Assembly (NCBI GenBank): GCA_020744225.1
Contig: JAGMWG010000006.1
Span: 1,798,001-1,862,000 of the forward strand
Direction: 5' to 3'
Length of the DNA: 64,000 nucleotides
From: Paraphoma chrysanthemicola
Taxonomy: Eukaryota > Ascomycota > Dothideomycetes > Pleosporales > Phaeosphaeriaceae
In this document: piece after piece, positions 1 to 10,148 of the stretch
Position numbering within the stretch: position 1 is the stretch's first letter
Layout of the letters: every line of letters starts with the position of its first letter
Made by a program: the position numbers and the translations under genes
The notes under the pieces: generated by a model
The model's database searches: none
Seen by the model: the letters and a program-made list of their open reading frames with translations, nothing else
What the model was told of the DNA's origin: nothing

Positions 1-498
1 CTGCATGGCGCAGATGAGGTACTCGACATCCGACACTTTTACCCAACCATAAGACATGTCACTTTTGGCTTCCGCGATCGGCCTGGTTTGCAGCCATACC
101 GGGAGATCAAGGACACAGATCTTCGTCATGTTACCAGACTAGGGATAGAGGCCCTAGCTATACCGGCATCGACAATTTCAGAGGATCAGCAACTGAGCAG
201 ACTGATCAACATCAACTTGGGAGTCTCGCACACTCTAAGGGGGGGATTTGACGATTGCTACCTTTCGACATTGTGCTCAATGACAGACTTCCTAGGGAAG
301 TTGAGAGATGGCTCGTGGTCATGCCTTCTTCTAGGAGCGTACTCTAACCACCACAACCAGTGGTATACTTTAGTCGTTGAGTGGCGAGATGAAAAGACAG
401 CGATCCGAGCCGGAAGTCTTCTATTTCATCACGAAGACTCACCCAGTCTCCGCTCTTGTCTGCAGGAGCTAGAGTGGAAAAAGGTCATACTAGAGTAA
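1..498 (+). CDS. C-terminal part of a HET-domain-type protein (5' end outside window)
   Basis: The reading frame is open from base 1 to the TAG at 496-498, so only the last 165 or so residues are seen. There is no convincing ATG, and the gene must start upstream. The tail has the layout common at the end of fungal heterokaryon-incompatibility (HET) proteins: a segment with LLLGAYSNHHNQWYTLVV followed by a short stretch ending in LEWKKVILE. No HET core motif lies inside the window, so the family call rests on the overall look of this tail and is an inference. HET proteins trigger cell death when unlike strains fuse. It could instead be another fungal protein of unknown role. The other recognition-type genes in the window make a HET relative plausible. 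Confidence 0.45.
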   Translation: MHGADEVLDIRHFYPTIRHVTFGFRDRPGLQPYREIKDTDLRHVTRLGIEALAIPASTISEDQQLSRLININLGVSHTLRGGFDDCYLSTLCSMTDFLGKLRDGSWSCLLLGAYSNHHNQWYTLVVEWRDEKTAIRAGSLLFHHEDSPSLRSCLQELEWKKVILE

Positions 499-1399
499 CG
501 CCGGCATCAATCGAGAACGACGCTCCAACGCACTCAAGAATTTCAACAGTCTATCAAGTTCTACATGGCCTTTGACCCACGGGAAATGAACTCCCCTCTA
601 CCTCCACAACCAAATGGGTATTGTGTACATGCCGGAATGCCTCACGGCAATGCAGCAAGCAGCACGATCCACTTCGACTAAGATTTTTCCCGCCAGCATC
701 TTATCACCCTCAGCGCTTATGCAGAGTACCCTGTAAAACTTCAGTCCCTCCCTCATCACAAGATACACCTGATCCAGCATATCACTCATTCACCCCACAA
801 TTACGTATACACACGACGTACGGGACCACGCTTTTCCTTGCTCGAATGCGAGGGTTTATGGAGAACGGATTCGAATAAAAGACCTGGCAGGGATGCGGAA
901 ATATGCTAGATTCGTTGCGGTGATGTTGGGGGATGGAGTAACGGGACATGGTGGAAGAGTGAGTGATGGATGGATGTGTTGAGGGAAAGAGGGAGAGGAG
1001 CGTGGATGTTGGTGGGAGTTTGGTATAATGTGGTAGATGAGAGAGCGAAGTAGCTGCGTAGAAGAATGCGCATGTACCCAAGTGATACAAGCTTAATAAT
1101 CTGGAATGATGGCGGCCTCCACACTTGAGACTTGGCTTTATGTAGTCTTCAATGTGTATTTGGACACGCTGGGCAAGTGTTATTCAGAATCGCGAAACAT
1201 ATTGTGACATTGATACACATCGAGCTCATTCCCGTGAATACCATTATCCTCACTTTCTAGATTTGGTGCCCAATTGGATCCTCCTCACAACGCCTTGATC
1301 TTTCCATCTTTACAACGCCAATATATCATACATCCCATCCCAACTCATCTGGCATGCTATTCATCCCCGGACCTGCTCTTCCGATCAATCCCACAATAC
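499..1399. other. intergenic, no gene seen
   Basis: About 900 bases between the partial HET-type gene and the stop codon of GOT1. Short open frames on both strands show no family motif and are mostly low-complexity Ser/Pro/His. The part nearest 1400 is likely the 3' untranslated region of GOT1. Confidence 0.5.
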
Positions 1400-2239
1400 T
1401 CACACCGCACTCTCCTGACTCCTCGCCGCTCCGCCTAAGGCTGCAAGTGCGCGCGCGATATATGGTCCTATGATTGGAATGTTCCCTGCGAAACCGCCGA
1501 TCGTAGCGAAGAAATCTGCTCGTAGTCAGTATCTCCTTTTGCAATACCCCATTCTCCCCATTCTCCAAGCATGTTCCCCGTCACATGGTCCTTTTTCTTC
1601 CACCATGACATGCTACTACAAGGGTGAAGTGACGTACCGCCAAACAGCACCAATATCCCATACAGCTCGATAATAAACCCAAAGAATGCCCAGCGCATCA
1701 GAATCAGCGTGATCCCGAGCGCAAACGCAAGTGTGCCTTTCCACTTTTGTTTGCGCGCGAAGAAGGCAAGGGTTTTTGTTGTGCCGATGATGAGCGTGAG
1801 GCCGATGAGGAAGAGGATCTGATTATCGCGCGGGTCAGAAGATGTCATCGTGCGGGATCGGTGGAGGGAGCATGGTGGAGTAGAGAAGGTGGAATGGTGG
1901 GAGAGAGGGTAGATGGGGAGCGAACATTTCCCATAGCCAGCCTAAACGGATGTCAGCTTTAATTCTTTCACTTGACACGGTAAAGCATGAAAGGAGAAGG
2001 ATAGGAAAAACTTACATTGCGCGATCAAAAAACATCATTACACCACCCATCAGAAAGAGACCGCCTAACATTCACATTAGACTCAGGCTGAATGCGGATG
2101 TATGCGCAAAAGGTGAGCGTACCTACCCCCTGAGCAGAAGGCGACTCCAATCTCTACATCTCGTCAGCATACATATCTCCCAAGCGCATTCACTGCGACT
2201 TTATCATCTATACGGACTCTGGGTATCTGAAAGCCACAT
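1400..2239 (-). CDS. GOT1: Got1-family vesicle transport protein, six exons with micro-exons
   Basis: A small four-helix membrane protein that helps fuse ER-derived vesicles with the Golgi. The spliced model is 2239-2218, 2153-2127, 2064-2016, 1941-1926, 1818-1638, 1515-1400: 411 nt, 136 residues, close to the usual Got1 length of about 138. The protein starts MWLSDTQKIGVAFCSGGG, then GGVMMFFDRAMLAMGN, ILFLIGLTLIIG, a KTLAFFARKQKWKGT loop, ILMRWAFFGF, and GDFF...GFAGNIPIIGPYIAR near the end. These are the Got1 signature segments in order. The first four exons are only 22, 27, 49 and 16 nt long. Every junction has GT..AG and the frame closes exactly. Two donors are unusual (GTCCGT after exon 1, GTTCGC after exon 4). 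The minus-strand frame 1468-1848 seen in a simple ORF scan is only the long exon 5. Confidence 0.95.
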
Positions 2240-3058
2240 TGTCGGCATCTTGAACGATATGTGCCTGAATTTTGCGCAGCGGCGATGTCGTGGATATGTG
2301 TAGTGGAAGGGGTCGGATATTGTAGTTGCTGCCTACGCGCGAGGTATATCTGGCATGTGTGGAGTGGTGGTGAGACGAGAGCAATTGCGTCGTGTCCCTT
2401 TGCGGAGAGTTTGGGGAGACGCGAACGAACGATCGGCGCGGGTGGCACATCCTTGTCGTTTTAGCGCTGGTGCGGCAAGGCCGCGGGAGTGTGCAGAAAA
2501 TCTGAGCTGTGACACTGTCCCTACCTGTCATCCTCAACAGATGGATGCAAGTGAACGAGCTTCACGATGGGTATGCGTGGTGATATCAAGAGTTGATGGA
2601 TTGCTCTTCTATTGCTAGCTACGTTGCAGCCCCTCTGCGATGAGTAGATGTAGATCGCCCCGACAACAGCACGCTTCAATGCTGCTGTAACTAGGAGCCG
2701 TGCCGTCGAGCTCCTGGTATCTGTCACGGGCGAAGAACAATACAGGATCACGATTAAGCCGGAGCGCCTTCTTGAGCTACTTGTCGAAAGGCTTGTAGTG
2801 GATGGAAGGAGCTTGACTTTGATGGTCATACATACGCTGACTGATAACACCTCCTTGCTACCACAGCGTGTTGGTCTGGTGTCGCGCGCTGGATTCGTCG
2901 AGCGTGTAAACAGCTCTACGGGATAGGCACCTTCTCTGTCGAGTAATAATCTGAAGGTTGGATGCCTCGTGGAGCTCGTGTATGAAGCCCCTGCACAGCA
3001 AGTGCATCCACTTTTCTTTTGCGGTCGATTTGATTGAGGTACGAAGAAGTTGAACTGT
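2240..3058. other. intergenic between IES6 and GOT1
   Basis: This stretch should hold the 3' untranslated region of IES6 and the promoter of GOT1, both on the minus strand. A 263-codon minus-strand frame (2521-3312) runs through it and overlaps IES6 in another frame. It is Arg/Ser/Thr-rich without motifs and is treated as chance. Confidence 0.5.
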
Positions 3059-3637
3059 TCATTTGAGAACAGTATGCGCGCCTCGAGCTGCGAGATACGC
3101 CTCTGATACGTTCTGCGGCATCGTCCTGATAGTCCCGTACAGCTCCTTGTTGTGGTATCGCAACCGCGTCTTCGGATCGGTATATGGCGCAGGAAGACCC
3201 GTAATGTCGCAGTACTTCTTCTGACTGCTCGGATGGAAGCTTGGTGCTGACTCGATGTTTGTGTATGTTGGCGCTGGTCCCGTGCCGTTTCCTGCAGCCG
3301 CTGCTCTGCCATTCTTCTCCAAGACTAAAGTGCTCAGGCTCTGTGCTGCTTGCGCAATGTTCGGCTGCCGCCCAGCATGGCCAACGGGTGTCGCGTTGCC
3401 GGTCATGCCTTCTGAGTAGGGCACAACGGGTGTGGACATGCCGCTGTTGTTCTGCGTGGCCATAACCGAAGCCTCTTTGCGCGATGCTTCGCCGATAATC
3501 TGCTTAAGGTTCTTGTTGCGGCGCTGCGGTGGCTTCCAGTGAGGATTCCGGAACGGCTTTGAGATGCCGTGGATGTCGAGCTTGTCCAGGAGCGCCTGAT
3601 GCGTCTTCTCATCAGACGCGGTGGTCAAGGGCGCCAT
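3059..3637 (-). CDS. IES6: INO80 chromatin-remodelling complex subunit Ies6 (YL1 C-terminal domain)
   Basis: A 192-residue, single-exon nuclear protein starting at ATG 3637-3635. The C-terminal 50 residues carry the YL1_C signature: KKYCDITGLPAPYTDP, then TRLRYHNKELY and the MPQNVSEAYLAARG end. This short DNA/histone-binding fold identifies Ies6 and related Swr1/INO80 subunits. The N-terminal half starts with a KPFRNPHWKPPQRR motif, typical of Ies6, followed by an Ala/Ser-rich linker around residues 90-130. In yeast, Ies6 pairs with Arp5 to form a module needed for nucleosome sliding by INO80; ARP5 lies 1 kb away on the other strand (4693-7042). The gene shares a 278-bp divergent upstream region with DAD4. 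Confidence 0.93.
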   Translation of the reverse strand: MAPLTTASDEKTHQALLDKLDIHGISKPFRNPHWKPPQRRNKNLKQIIGEASRKEASVMATQNNSGMSTPVVPYSEGMTGNATPVGHAGRQPNIAQAAQSLSTLVLEKNGRAAAAGNGTGPAPTYTNIESAPSFHPSSQKKYCDITGLPAPYTDPKTRLRYHNKELYGTIRTMPQNVSEAYLAARGAHTVLK

Positions 3638-3915
3638 GCTGCTGCGGTTGTGTTGTAATGTGCGAAGTCGCTGTTGTGTTGGGTTTCGAGAGGGATGATT
3701 TATGACCAGACGTCGGCATCTATAGTTCAGTCCTCGGTTTTGTGTTCTAAATGTATTTGATATGCCCGTGTCTGGCGTCGCAGATGATGGAGCTCGGTAT
3801 GGGAGCTGGTGCCAGGATCATCGCTCACTAACGCACCGCCTCGCTAACCGCTTTGATCCTCCCCGCAGGTACCAAACGCGTCCCACAACAGACCAACAAC
3901 ACACAGTCCGCGAAG
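3638..3915. promoter_or_regulatory. divergent promoter region of IES6 and DAD4
   Basis: The start codons of IES6 (minus) and DAD4 (plus) lie 278 bp apart head to head, so both promoters and 5' leaders must share this stretch. I see no TATA box of note. Confidence 0.6.
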
Positions 3916-4305
3916 ATGGTAGGGTGACACGCATGTTGGCATAAGATGACACGTAGGACTGATCGTGATTGTCTTAGGAAAGCCCTCATGAGCACCAGCA
4001 GAGCCTCCTGCTCTCGCGCATCATTGTCAATGTTGTCAGTCATCACGGCGCCGAACATCTCCAAGTACCAATCTGACTTCTAGCAGGAGAAACTGAACGA
4101 GGCCATCATGATGCTCAACAAGAACCTCCAAGAGATCAACATCCAGAACATGGACACGGAACTTGTGGCGCAAATGTTCAAGAACTACCAGTCCAACGTC
4201 CTCTTCCATCTCGAAGGTATGCTCCGGTCTTCCCATTCATTCGTGTTAAATGCAAACGTGACTGATACATCTATAGCTACAAATGGGCTAAAAGACCCGG
4301 CATAA
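3916..4305 (+). CDS. DAD4: DASH complex subunit Dad4, start codon alone in exon 1
   Basis: A subunit of the DASH/Dam1 ring that couples kinetochores to microtubules. Exons are 3916-3918, 3978-4034, 4087-4216 and 4277-4305: 219 nt, 72 residues, exactly the usual Dad4 length. The protein starts M-ESPHEHQQSLLLSRIIVNV, continues EKLNEAIMMLNKNLQEIN and MDTELVAQMFKNYQSNVLFH, and ends ATNGLKDPA, which is the whole family signature. The coding part of exon 1 is just the ATG, followed at once by the donor GTAGGG; the next exon begins with GAA after CTTAG. The remaining introns have GTCAGT and GTATGC donors. A simple ORF scan sees only the third exon read on into its intron. IES6 lies upstream on the other strand and ARP5 follows on the same strand. 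Confidence 0.94.
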
Positions 4306-4692
4306 GCTGGGCTTTGGGAGTGTTGGGTATATTGGTGGGAATGCGAAGCACTCTGCCTGGATGTCCCGTTGCACTACTGAAAACCATGATAAGCACAAGG
4401 CGGAGGTAGAATGGCGATGACGGCCGCTGTACTAAGATACCCAAGATCAATGAATGCAATGAATCAGATGCTCAAACTGGTTGTCTCAAGGTGAAGTCGC
4501 GCGCAGTAACCCACATGCGGAGATGCATCTAGTGCACGGGCGTCCTGATGCTTCGACCTCACAACGAGCAATCACCATGCCGCGCAGCTCCAGCAGGACA
4601 CGCGCTAACCAGCCCAGTCCGCAACCTCACTTTCTCGCGACATGACCTGAACATCACTTGCCCAGATTCCTCTTCCTCCACGACGCTCCATC
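4306..4692. other. intergenic between DAD4 and ARP5
   Basis: About 390 bases that should hold the 3' end of DAD4 and the promoter of ARP5. No coding signal or regulatory motif stands out. Confidence 0.5.
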
Positions 4693-7042
4693 ATGGCGCC
4701 ATCCGCGATTAACGATGCGCCGTCCGCATCAGGGCGCAACTCTCCCAAACCGCCGCCCGCGAAGCTCTGGACCGTGAACGAGCCGCCGTTCGAAGGCTTC
4801 AGGCCCATAGACCCCGAAGGATATGCGCGCAGCAACCACGAGACAGCCATCGTGATCGACAATGGTATGCGCCTGCCTTTACACCTTCCATCGCATAGCT
4901 AACATGCCCAGGTTCATCAGCAGTCCGCGCTGGCTGGTCGTTCGATGCGAAACCGCGGTTATCGGTGCTGCCGAATATGGCGCGATACAGAGACCGGAAG
5001 CTCAACCGCACATTTACCTTTGTCGGCGCAGATGTATACTCCGACGGTACGGCGCGAGGGCAGTCGAAGCCTATATACGAGCCTGGCAGCAACATCATAA
5101 ATAACTGGGACGCAATGGAGGGTGTCTTGGACTATATCTTCATCAAAATGGGCGTGGACGGCAGGTCTGGACGGATAGATCGGCCTATCGTCATGACTGA
5201 GCCCATCGCAAACTTGGGCTATTCAAGAAAGAGTACGCCAGAATATCAGATGCATGTGTAGATGCAGCCTTGCTAATTCTGACCACAGCCATGTCCGAAA
5301 TCCTCTTCGAATGCTACGGTGCACCCTCGGTCGCATACGGCGTAGACTCTCTCTTCTCATACTCATACAATGGCGGGCGCACAGGCCTGATCATGGACTC
5401 CTCATATACATCGACACATGTCATTCCCGTCATAGACACGAGACCGCTCCTCTCGCAAGCCACGCGCCTAAACTGGGGACGGTTCCAATCTGCGCAATAT
5501 CTCCTCAAACTCCTCCGACTAAAGTACCCCAACTTTCCTGGCAAGATCAGTGACAGCCAGGCGGAAGATCTAGTCCGCGAACACTGCTATGTATCACAAG
5601 ATTACGAGACCGAAATCAGCAGATACCTGGACTGGACAGGCCTTGAAGACCGGAACCACATCGTTCAGTTCCCATACACGGAGCAGATTGTAGTGCAGAA
5701 GACGGAGGAGGAGCTTGCAGCAGCGGCCGAGAAGCGTAAGGAGAGCGGGCGGAGATTGCAAGCACAAGCAGCCAAGATGCGGCTAGACAAGTTGAAGCGC
5801 AAGGAGGAAGAGCTGGAGTACTACGTCCAGCTGCAGGCACAGCTCGAGGAGATTCCCACTAAGAAAGAGAAGGCACGGATACTGGAGTCAAACGATTTCG
5901 ACGACGAAAGCCAGCTCGACAAGCGCGTTAAGGAGCTGGAAAAGGGCATCAAGAAGGCACGAAACAAGGATGTGGGAGATGTTGAGGAGGAGCAACAAGA
6001 AGAACCCACATTTCCACTGCTAGAGGTCCCTGACGACCAATTGGATGAGGAAGGCATCAAGCAAAAACGACAGCAACGGCTGATGAAGTCAAACTACGAT
6101 GCTCGCCAACGTGCAAAGATCGAGAAGGAGAAAGAGAAGGCTCGTTTAGCAGAAGAGCAGCGCCAGGACGACGAACGAAGAGAGGCTGATCCTGAGAATT
6201 GGATAGAAGAGCGACGAATAGCGCGACAAACCATCATCCAGAAGATGAAAGACCGCGAACGCATGAAAGCTGAGCTCGGAAACCGCAAATCGCTCGCCAA
6301 CCAAATGCGCATGAAGTCCATCGCCAACCTCGCCTCTGACAACCCCACCAAGAAGCGACGGCGAGGTGGCGGAGACGACGACACATTCGGTGCCGACGAT
6401 GCAGACTGGGGTGTCTACCGCACCATCGCAACCGGCGAAGGTTCCGACGACGAGGAAGAAGAAGACCTCAACAAGAACCTCAAAGACATTGAAACCCAGC
6501 TCCTCAAACACGACCCCAACTTCACCGAAGACTCGACACGCGAAGCACAAACAGACTGGACTAAAAGCATCCTCCACGCCTTCTTGCACGGCCCATACCC
6601 ATACGACTCTGAATCACAAAAGGAAGTCAACCAGATCCACCTCAACGTCGAACGCATCCGCGTCCCAGAAGTCGTCTTCCAACCCACCATCGCCGGCCTC
6701 GACCAAGCCGGCATCGTCGAAATCGCATCAAACATCCTCACCGAGCGCCTCGCCGATTCTCCCCACCGCGACTCCGTCCTCAAAGATATTTTCCTTACCG
6801 GTGGGAATACGTTCTTCCAGGGCTTCGAAGAGCGCCTCAGGAACGAATTGCGTGCTGTTTTACCCGCCGAGCAGACGATTCAGGTCCGCGCTGCAAAGGA
6901 TAGGGTCCTGGATGCGTGGCGCGGGGCGGCGAGTTGGGCGGGCAAGAAGGATAATCGGGGGAATTTTATCACGAGGGCAGAGTGGGCGGAGAAGGGGGGC
7001 GAGTATATCAAGGAACATGCGTTGGGGAATGCGGGTTATTGA
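4693..7042 (+). CDS. ARP5: Actin-related protein Arp5, INO80 complex subunit
   Basis: A nuclear actin-related protein of the INO80 remodeller. Exons are 4693-4864, 4912-5232 and 5289-7042: 2247 nt, 748 residues, matching the large Arp5 size (about 755 in yeast). The N-terminus has the actin phosphate-1 motif ETAIVIDNGSSAVRAGW (around residues 50-66), followed by the NRTFTFVGAD and IVMTEPIANLGYSRK segments and MSEILFECYG. A long charged coiled-coil insertion (about 310-510, many KRKEEELE-type repeats and acidic runs) is typical of Arp5 and binds Ies6. The C-terminus resumes actin fold with DIFLTGGNTFFQGFEERL and RAAKDRVLDAWRGAASWAG. Both introns are about 50 nt. Its partner gene IES6 is 1 kb upstream in the opposite orientation. 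Confidence 0.95.
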
Positions 7043-8009
7043 AGTATAGGCGGTTTTTGAGGTCTATCGATGCATGTTATCGATGCATGTTTATGTGCGT
7101 GGGCGAGGGATTGGGTTTTGGGTGAAGGAAATGTATTAGTATTAGTATAGCGAGTTCAGGTCTAAAAGATATGCATTGTGCCTTCCTGTTTGGTTATTAC
7201 TAGCTGCTTCTCTTGTTCTGTTCAGGAGGTTTCGATGCATGATGTAGATTGTTTGCGCGAGATGTGTTTATTGAATTGCATGTACATGTATATGTAACTT
7301 ACTCACCTGGAGAGACAAGTTCTTTCGACACCTATACCTATCCACATCCACACCCAAATCCACAAACGAACTAGATTCTTCCACAGACCCTTCTTTCCAT
7401 TCGGCCAGACTTTGTTTCACAAATATCTTCTCCTTCCACGCTAAATCGGATAAAGACCATCCCGTACCCCGTACCAGGTTTGCAGTTTTTTGCTCGATCG
7501 TGTTTCAGACAGGCGTGTTTCACCACCGGACACCGACGATAGCCCGATAACACACCTGCATGTTGGTGTGAGTGAGCCAACCACAGCAGGGGAATAAACG
7601 AAGATTATTAATGTTCGACATGGTGGGATGGATGGATGGGGGCAGGGTAGGTGGTAGGTAGGAAGGAAGGGTAGATTAAATATAGTGGAGATGGACGATG
7701 TGATACTTATAGTAACTTAATGGACTGTCAAGATACGAGTAGTGTTGGTAATAGATGCATTGCTTTGAACGCATTAACGCTGGATGATGAATGCTGATAG
7801 TAATGCACCGCTAAACGCTATATCGCTGTGCTGCAAAGATGCCCCAATGCTTCCAGAATCATACTCGGATGCGAAAACGTGCGTATGATATGCGCCAAAT
7901 ACTCCAGTAAACGCCCAAGAGCTTCCTCATCCTAGCATTCATACATCCCATACCATTCCAGTCCAATTCATTCCGTCGTCGCAATCCTCATTCGAATATA
8001 TTCGAGACC
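7043..8009. other. convergent intergenic region
   Basis: Lies between the 3' ends of ARP5 (plus) and the unknown gene at 8010-8920 (minus). It likely holds both 3' untranslated regions. It also contains a diverged repeat (7760-7913, listed separately). No gene is seen. Confidence 0.55.
7760..7913 (+). repeat. diverged repeat, copy 1 (second copy at 42398-42538)
   Basis: By eye this aligns over about 150 bases with 42398-42538 in the same orientation. Both begin TTGCTTTGAAC and share ATATCGCTGT, a GCAAAGAT core, and later CAAATGCTCTAGT-like ends with gaps between. The copy lies in the likely 3' untranslated region of the gene at 8010-8920. What it is remains unknown; it may be an old dispersed element. 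Confidence 0.5.
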
Positions 8010-8920
8010 TCACGGAAGAAAATGCGAATAATGCCCTGGCACCCTCATCCGACACTTGTCGCAATCATCTCGAAACCCCATGCTGAACCTCCCAACACCC
8101 GTCAACGCACCACTCCGCTTCCTCCCTCGCGGGGTCGGCGGCGCAAGATTCGCCGGCACGTCTTCCGTGTCCATTTGTTCTGCTTGCGAGAAACTAAGCC
8201 GCGAGAGTTGTGACTGTGTAAGTGCAGTCGGCGTATCAGGAATGTCTTCGTCTTCGGATATGGGCGAGGGCATGCGTCTGCTGCGATCGTCTGCGTCGTG
8301 GCGGGTAGTCTGCTTGCGTGATGACGGGGCTTGTAGGGCGGGCATAGGTGAGCCGGTGCTAGTTTGTAGACTGCCTGCTGAGCCGCTGGTTGGGAATGCC
8401 AGGCCGTTCATGCCGCTGCGCTTGAAAGTCGGGTGGATGGGCGTGGGTATGCGACCGTTGGGGTTTGTTGGATCTGCGCCGAAGAGCGAGGCGTTGAGCA
8501 TGGCTGGCCGCATGAGGAATGTGCTTGCGTATGGCGACTGAGGCTGGCTGCGAATTTGGGGGTCGTCGTCGTCCATGTCCATATCGTCGTCATGTATCTG
8601 TGGATGTCTGCCATATGCGGGGTTTGGCGAGTCTGCTTCATCGTAGTCTGACTGCACCGGTGTCATGGCTTCGACATCTGAGACTATGCGCGGAGGCGAT
8701 GGAGACGGCTGGATGGAGGAGCTGAAATGTGTCTGTATTTGCGCGTGGCCTTGTGGAACTGGGTTGCTGAACCAGGTTCGTGATTTCTGGCCTTCTGTTA
8801 GACGTTGCACTCTTCTTGCTGTGGCTTACACACCTTGACCTGTTGTCGCTCATATCCGTACCCATATCCATCTCCATCCTCAGAGTCGGAGTCGTCTTCT
8901 CTCCTCCGCTTGGAACTCAT
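8010..8920 (-). CDS. conserved-looking fungal protein of unknown function
   Basis: Two exons, 8920-8834 and 8786-8010, give 287 residues. I place the 47-nt intron at donor GTGTGT and acceptor CCAG because a CTAAC branch site lies just upstream of that acceptor and the nearer AG would break the frame. The N-terminus is basic and acidic (MSSKRRREDDSDSEDG, then GYGYGYERQQ). The middle is disordered, rich in Pro/Ser and a DDDMDMDDDD run. The last 25 residues look ordered and conserved: MGFRDDCDKCRMRVPGHYSH, with a Cys-x2-Cys pair. The composition suggests a nuclear protein, which is an inference. No family is recognised. Confidence 0.75.
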
Positions 8921-10148
8921 ATTCTGAAACGAAAACATTACGAGAGGGTAGCGAGTGACTGATGTGGTCGCGGCAGCGTTCAACGCGCTCGCAAGGCAGA
9001 AGCGAGAAGTTTCGAGCGTGGAGAGAACAATCGATAGCGACGTGAGAGACCGAGGGAGTGGTTGATGTGCCCGGCAGCCCATATGTTTGCCGTTGCGTGC
9101 AGAGGGGGTGCAATATCAGGGGAAGGTGCGGCAGCGGTTGGCTCGTTTCAGGTGCTCGGAGGTGTGCATGAATTGCAGCCGCCAGTTAGGCTGCTGGAGT
9201 GGAGTCGGCGCCTGTGCCTGATCGTCGGCGATCCTATGGGGACTGCTTCCTTCGCTTGGTGAAGTTGCAGGCCCATTGCCTCCAAACCGGGCCGTGACCG
9301 CGATGCGCGAGCGATGACGCTCTGAGGTGCTATCCTCGGGCGGCGCCAGATCCCGTGACCGGACCTGCACGCCAACCCCGTAAAACCTGAAGCGGTCTAG
9401 TCTGCGATCCTCCGACTGCAAGCCAGACGGCGGCCATGGGGCGTGCCGCGGTCGCACTCGTTCGAGCTGAGGATGCTCGCGAGCCTTCAGCTCAGGCACG
9501 CCTCATCTGTTGGTCTCTTGGGTCGCCTGAGGCAGTGCTCTCCAGAGGCGGTGACCTGAGGTGCCAATCTATGCAGGTCAGACGCCAATCTACCGCGCAA
9601 GAAGTCTTGTCGAGACATGTCAGACGTTTGTGCCCGGAGGTACATAGCATCAGCAGCATTTTAACCTCCGCACGCGCAAATGGACCAACGGCAGCACCGC
9701 CATTGCTCAGTCGGCTGTAGGCTTGGCGTGCATGTGGTATCGATAACAAGCATTCTTCAGCCCCGCCTCTAGACCCATGTTCAAAGTTTGGATTCTGACT
9801 GTGCGGTCCAGGGCTTGACTGGCACCAGCTGCAGCTTTCACATTCTCACCTAGCCAGCCGAACTCGGACGCCCACATCTGCCCACAATCTGCACAATCCT
9901 GCATAACCACCGACATTCACTCGGCTCATTGCTCTTGATCCAATTGACGTCTCCCATTCCCTGCGCGTGGCGGTCTAGAGACTTGTGGCTGCAAGTAATA
10001 CTCACCGTAGATTGCTTCCTTCGTTTCACAGCAGAACAAATAGGTAAGCTTAGATGAGAACAACACGCCTAACGAAGACTGGCCGTGCAGTGCATTCAGC
10101 CCGCTGACGCCAGACAGCTAGATATAAAGAAGTCGCCTCGCTACAACA
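8921..10148. other. long intergenic region upstream of the DAHP synthase gene
   Basis: About 1.2 kb between two divergent genes. The short open frames (for example minus 9116-9499) are Arg/Pro-rich and lack motifs, so I call no gene. It should hold both promoters. A TATAAA string at 10124 is only about 20 bases from the ATG, too close to act as a usual TATA box. Confidence 0.5.

Noticed and set aside
2521..3312. 263-codon minus-strand open frame overlapping IES6
   Set aside because: It overlaps the IES6 YL1 domain in another frame, is Arg/Ser/Thr-rich and has no motif.
6366..7049. 227-codon plus-strand frame inside ARP5
   Set aside because: Out of frame with the clear Arp5 C-terminus; Ser/Thr/Pro composition is a shadow of codon bias.
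9116..9499. 127-codon minus-strand frame
   Set aside because: Arg/Pro/His-rich with no motif, in a promoter-like region.
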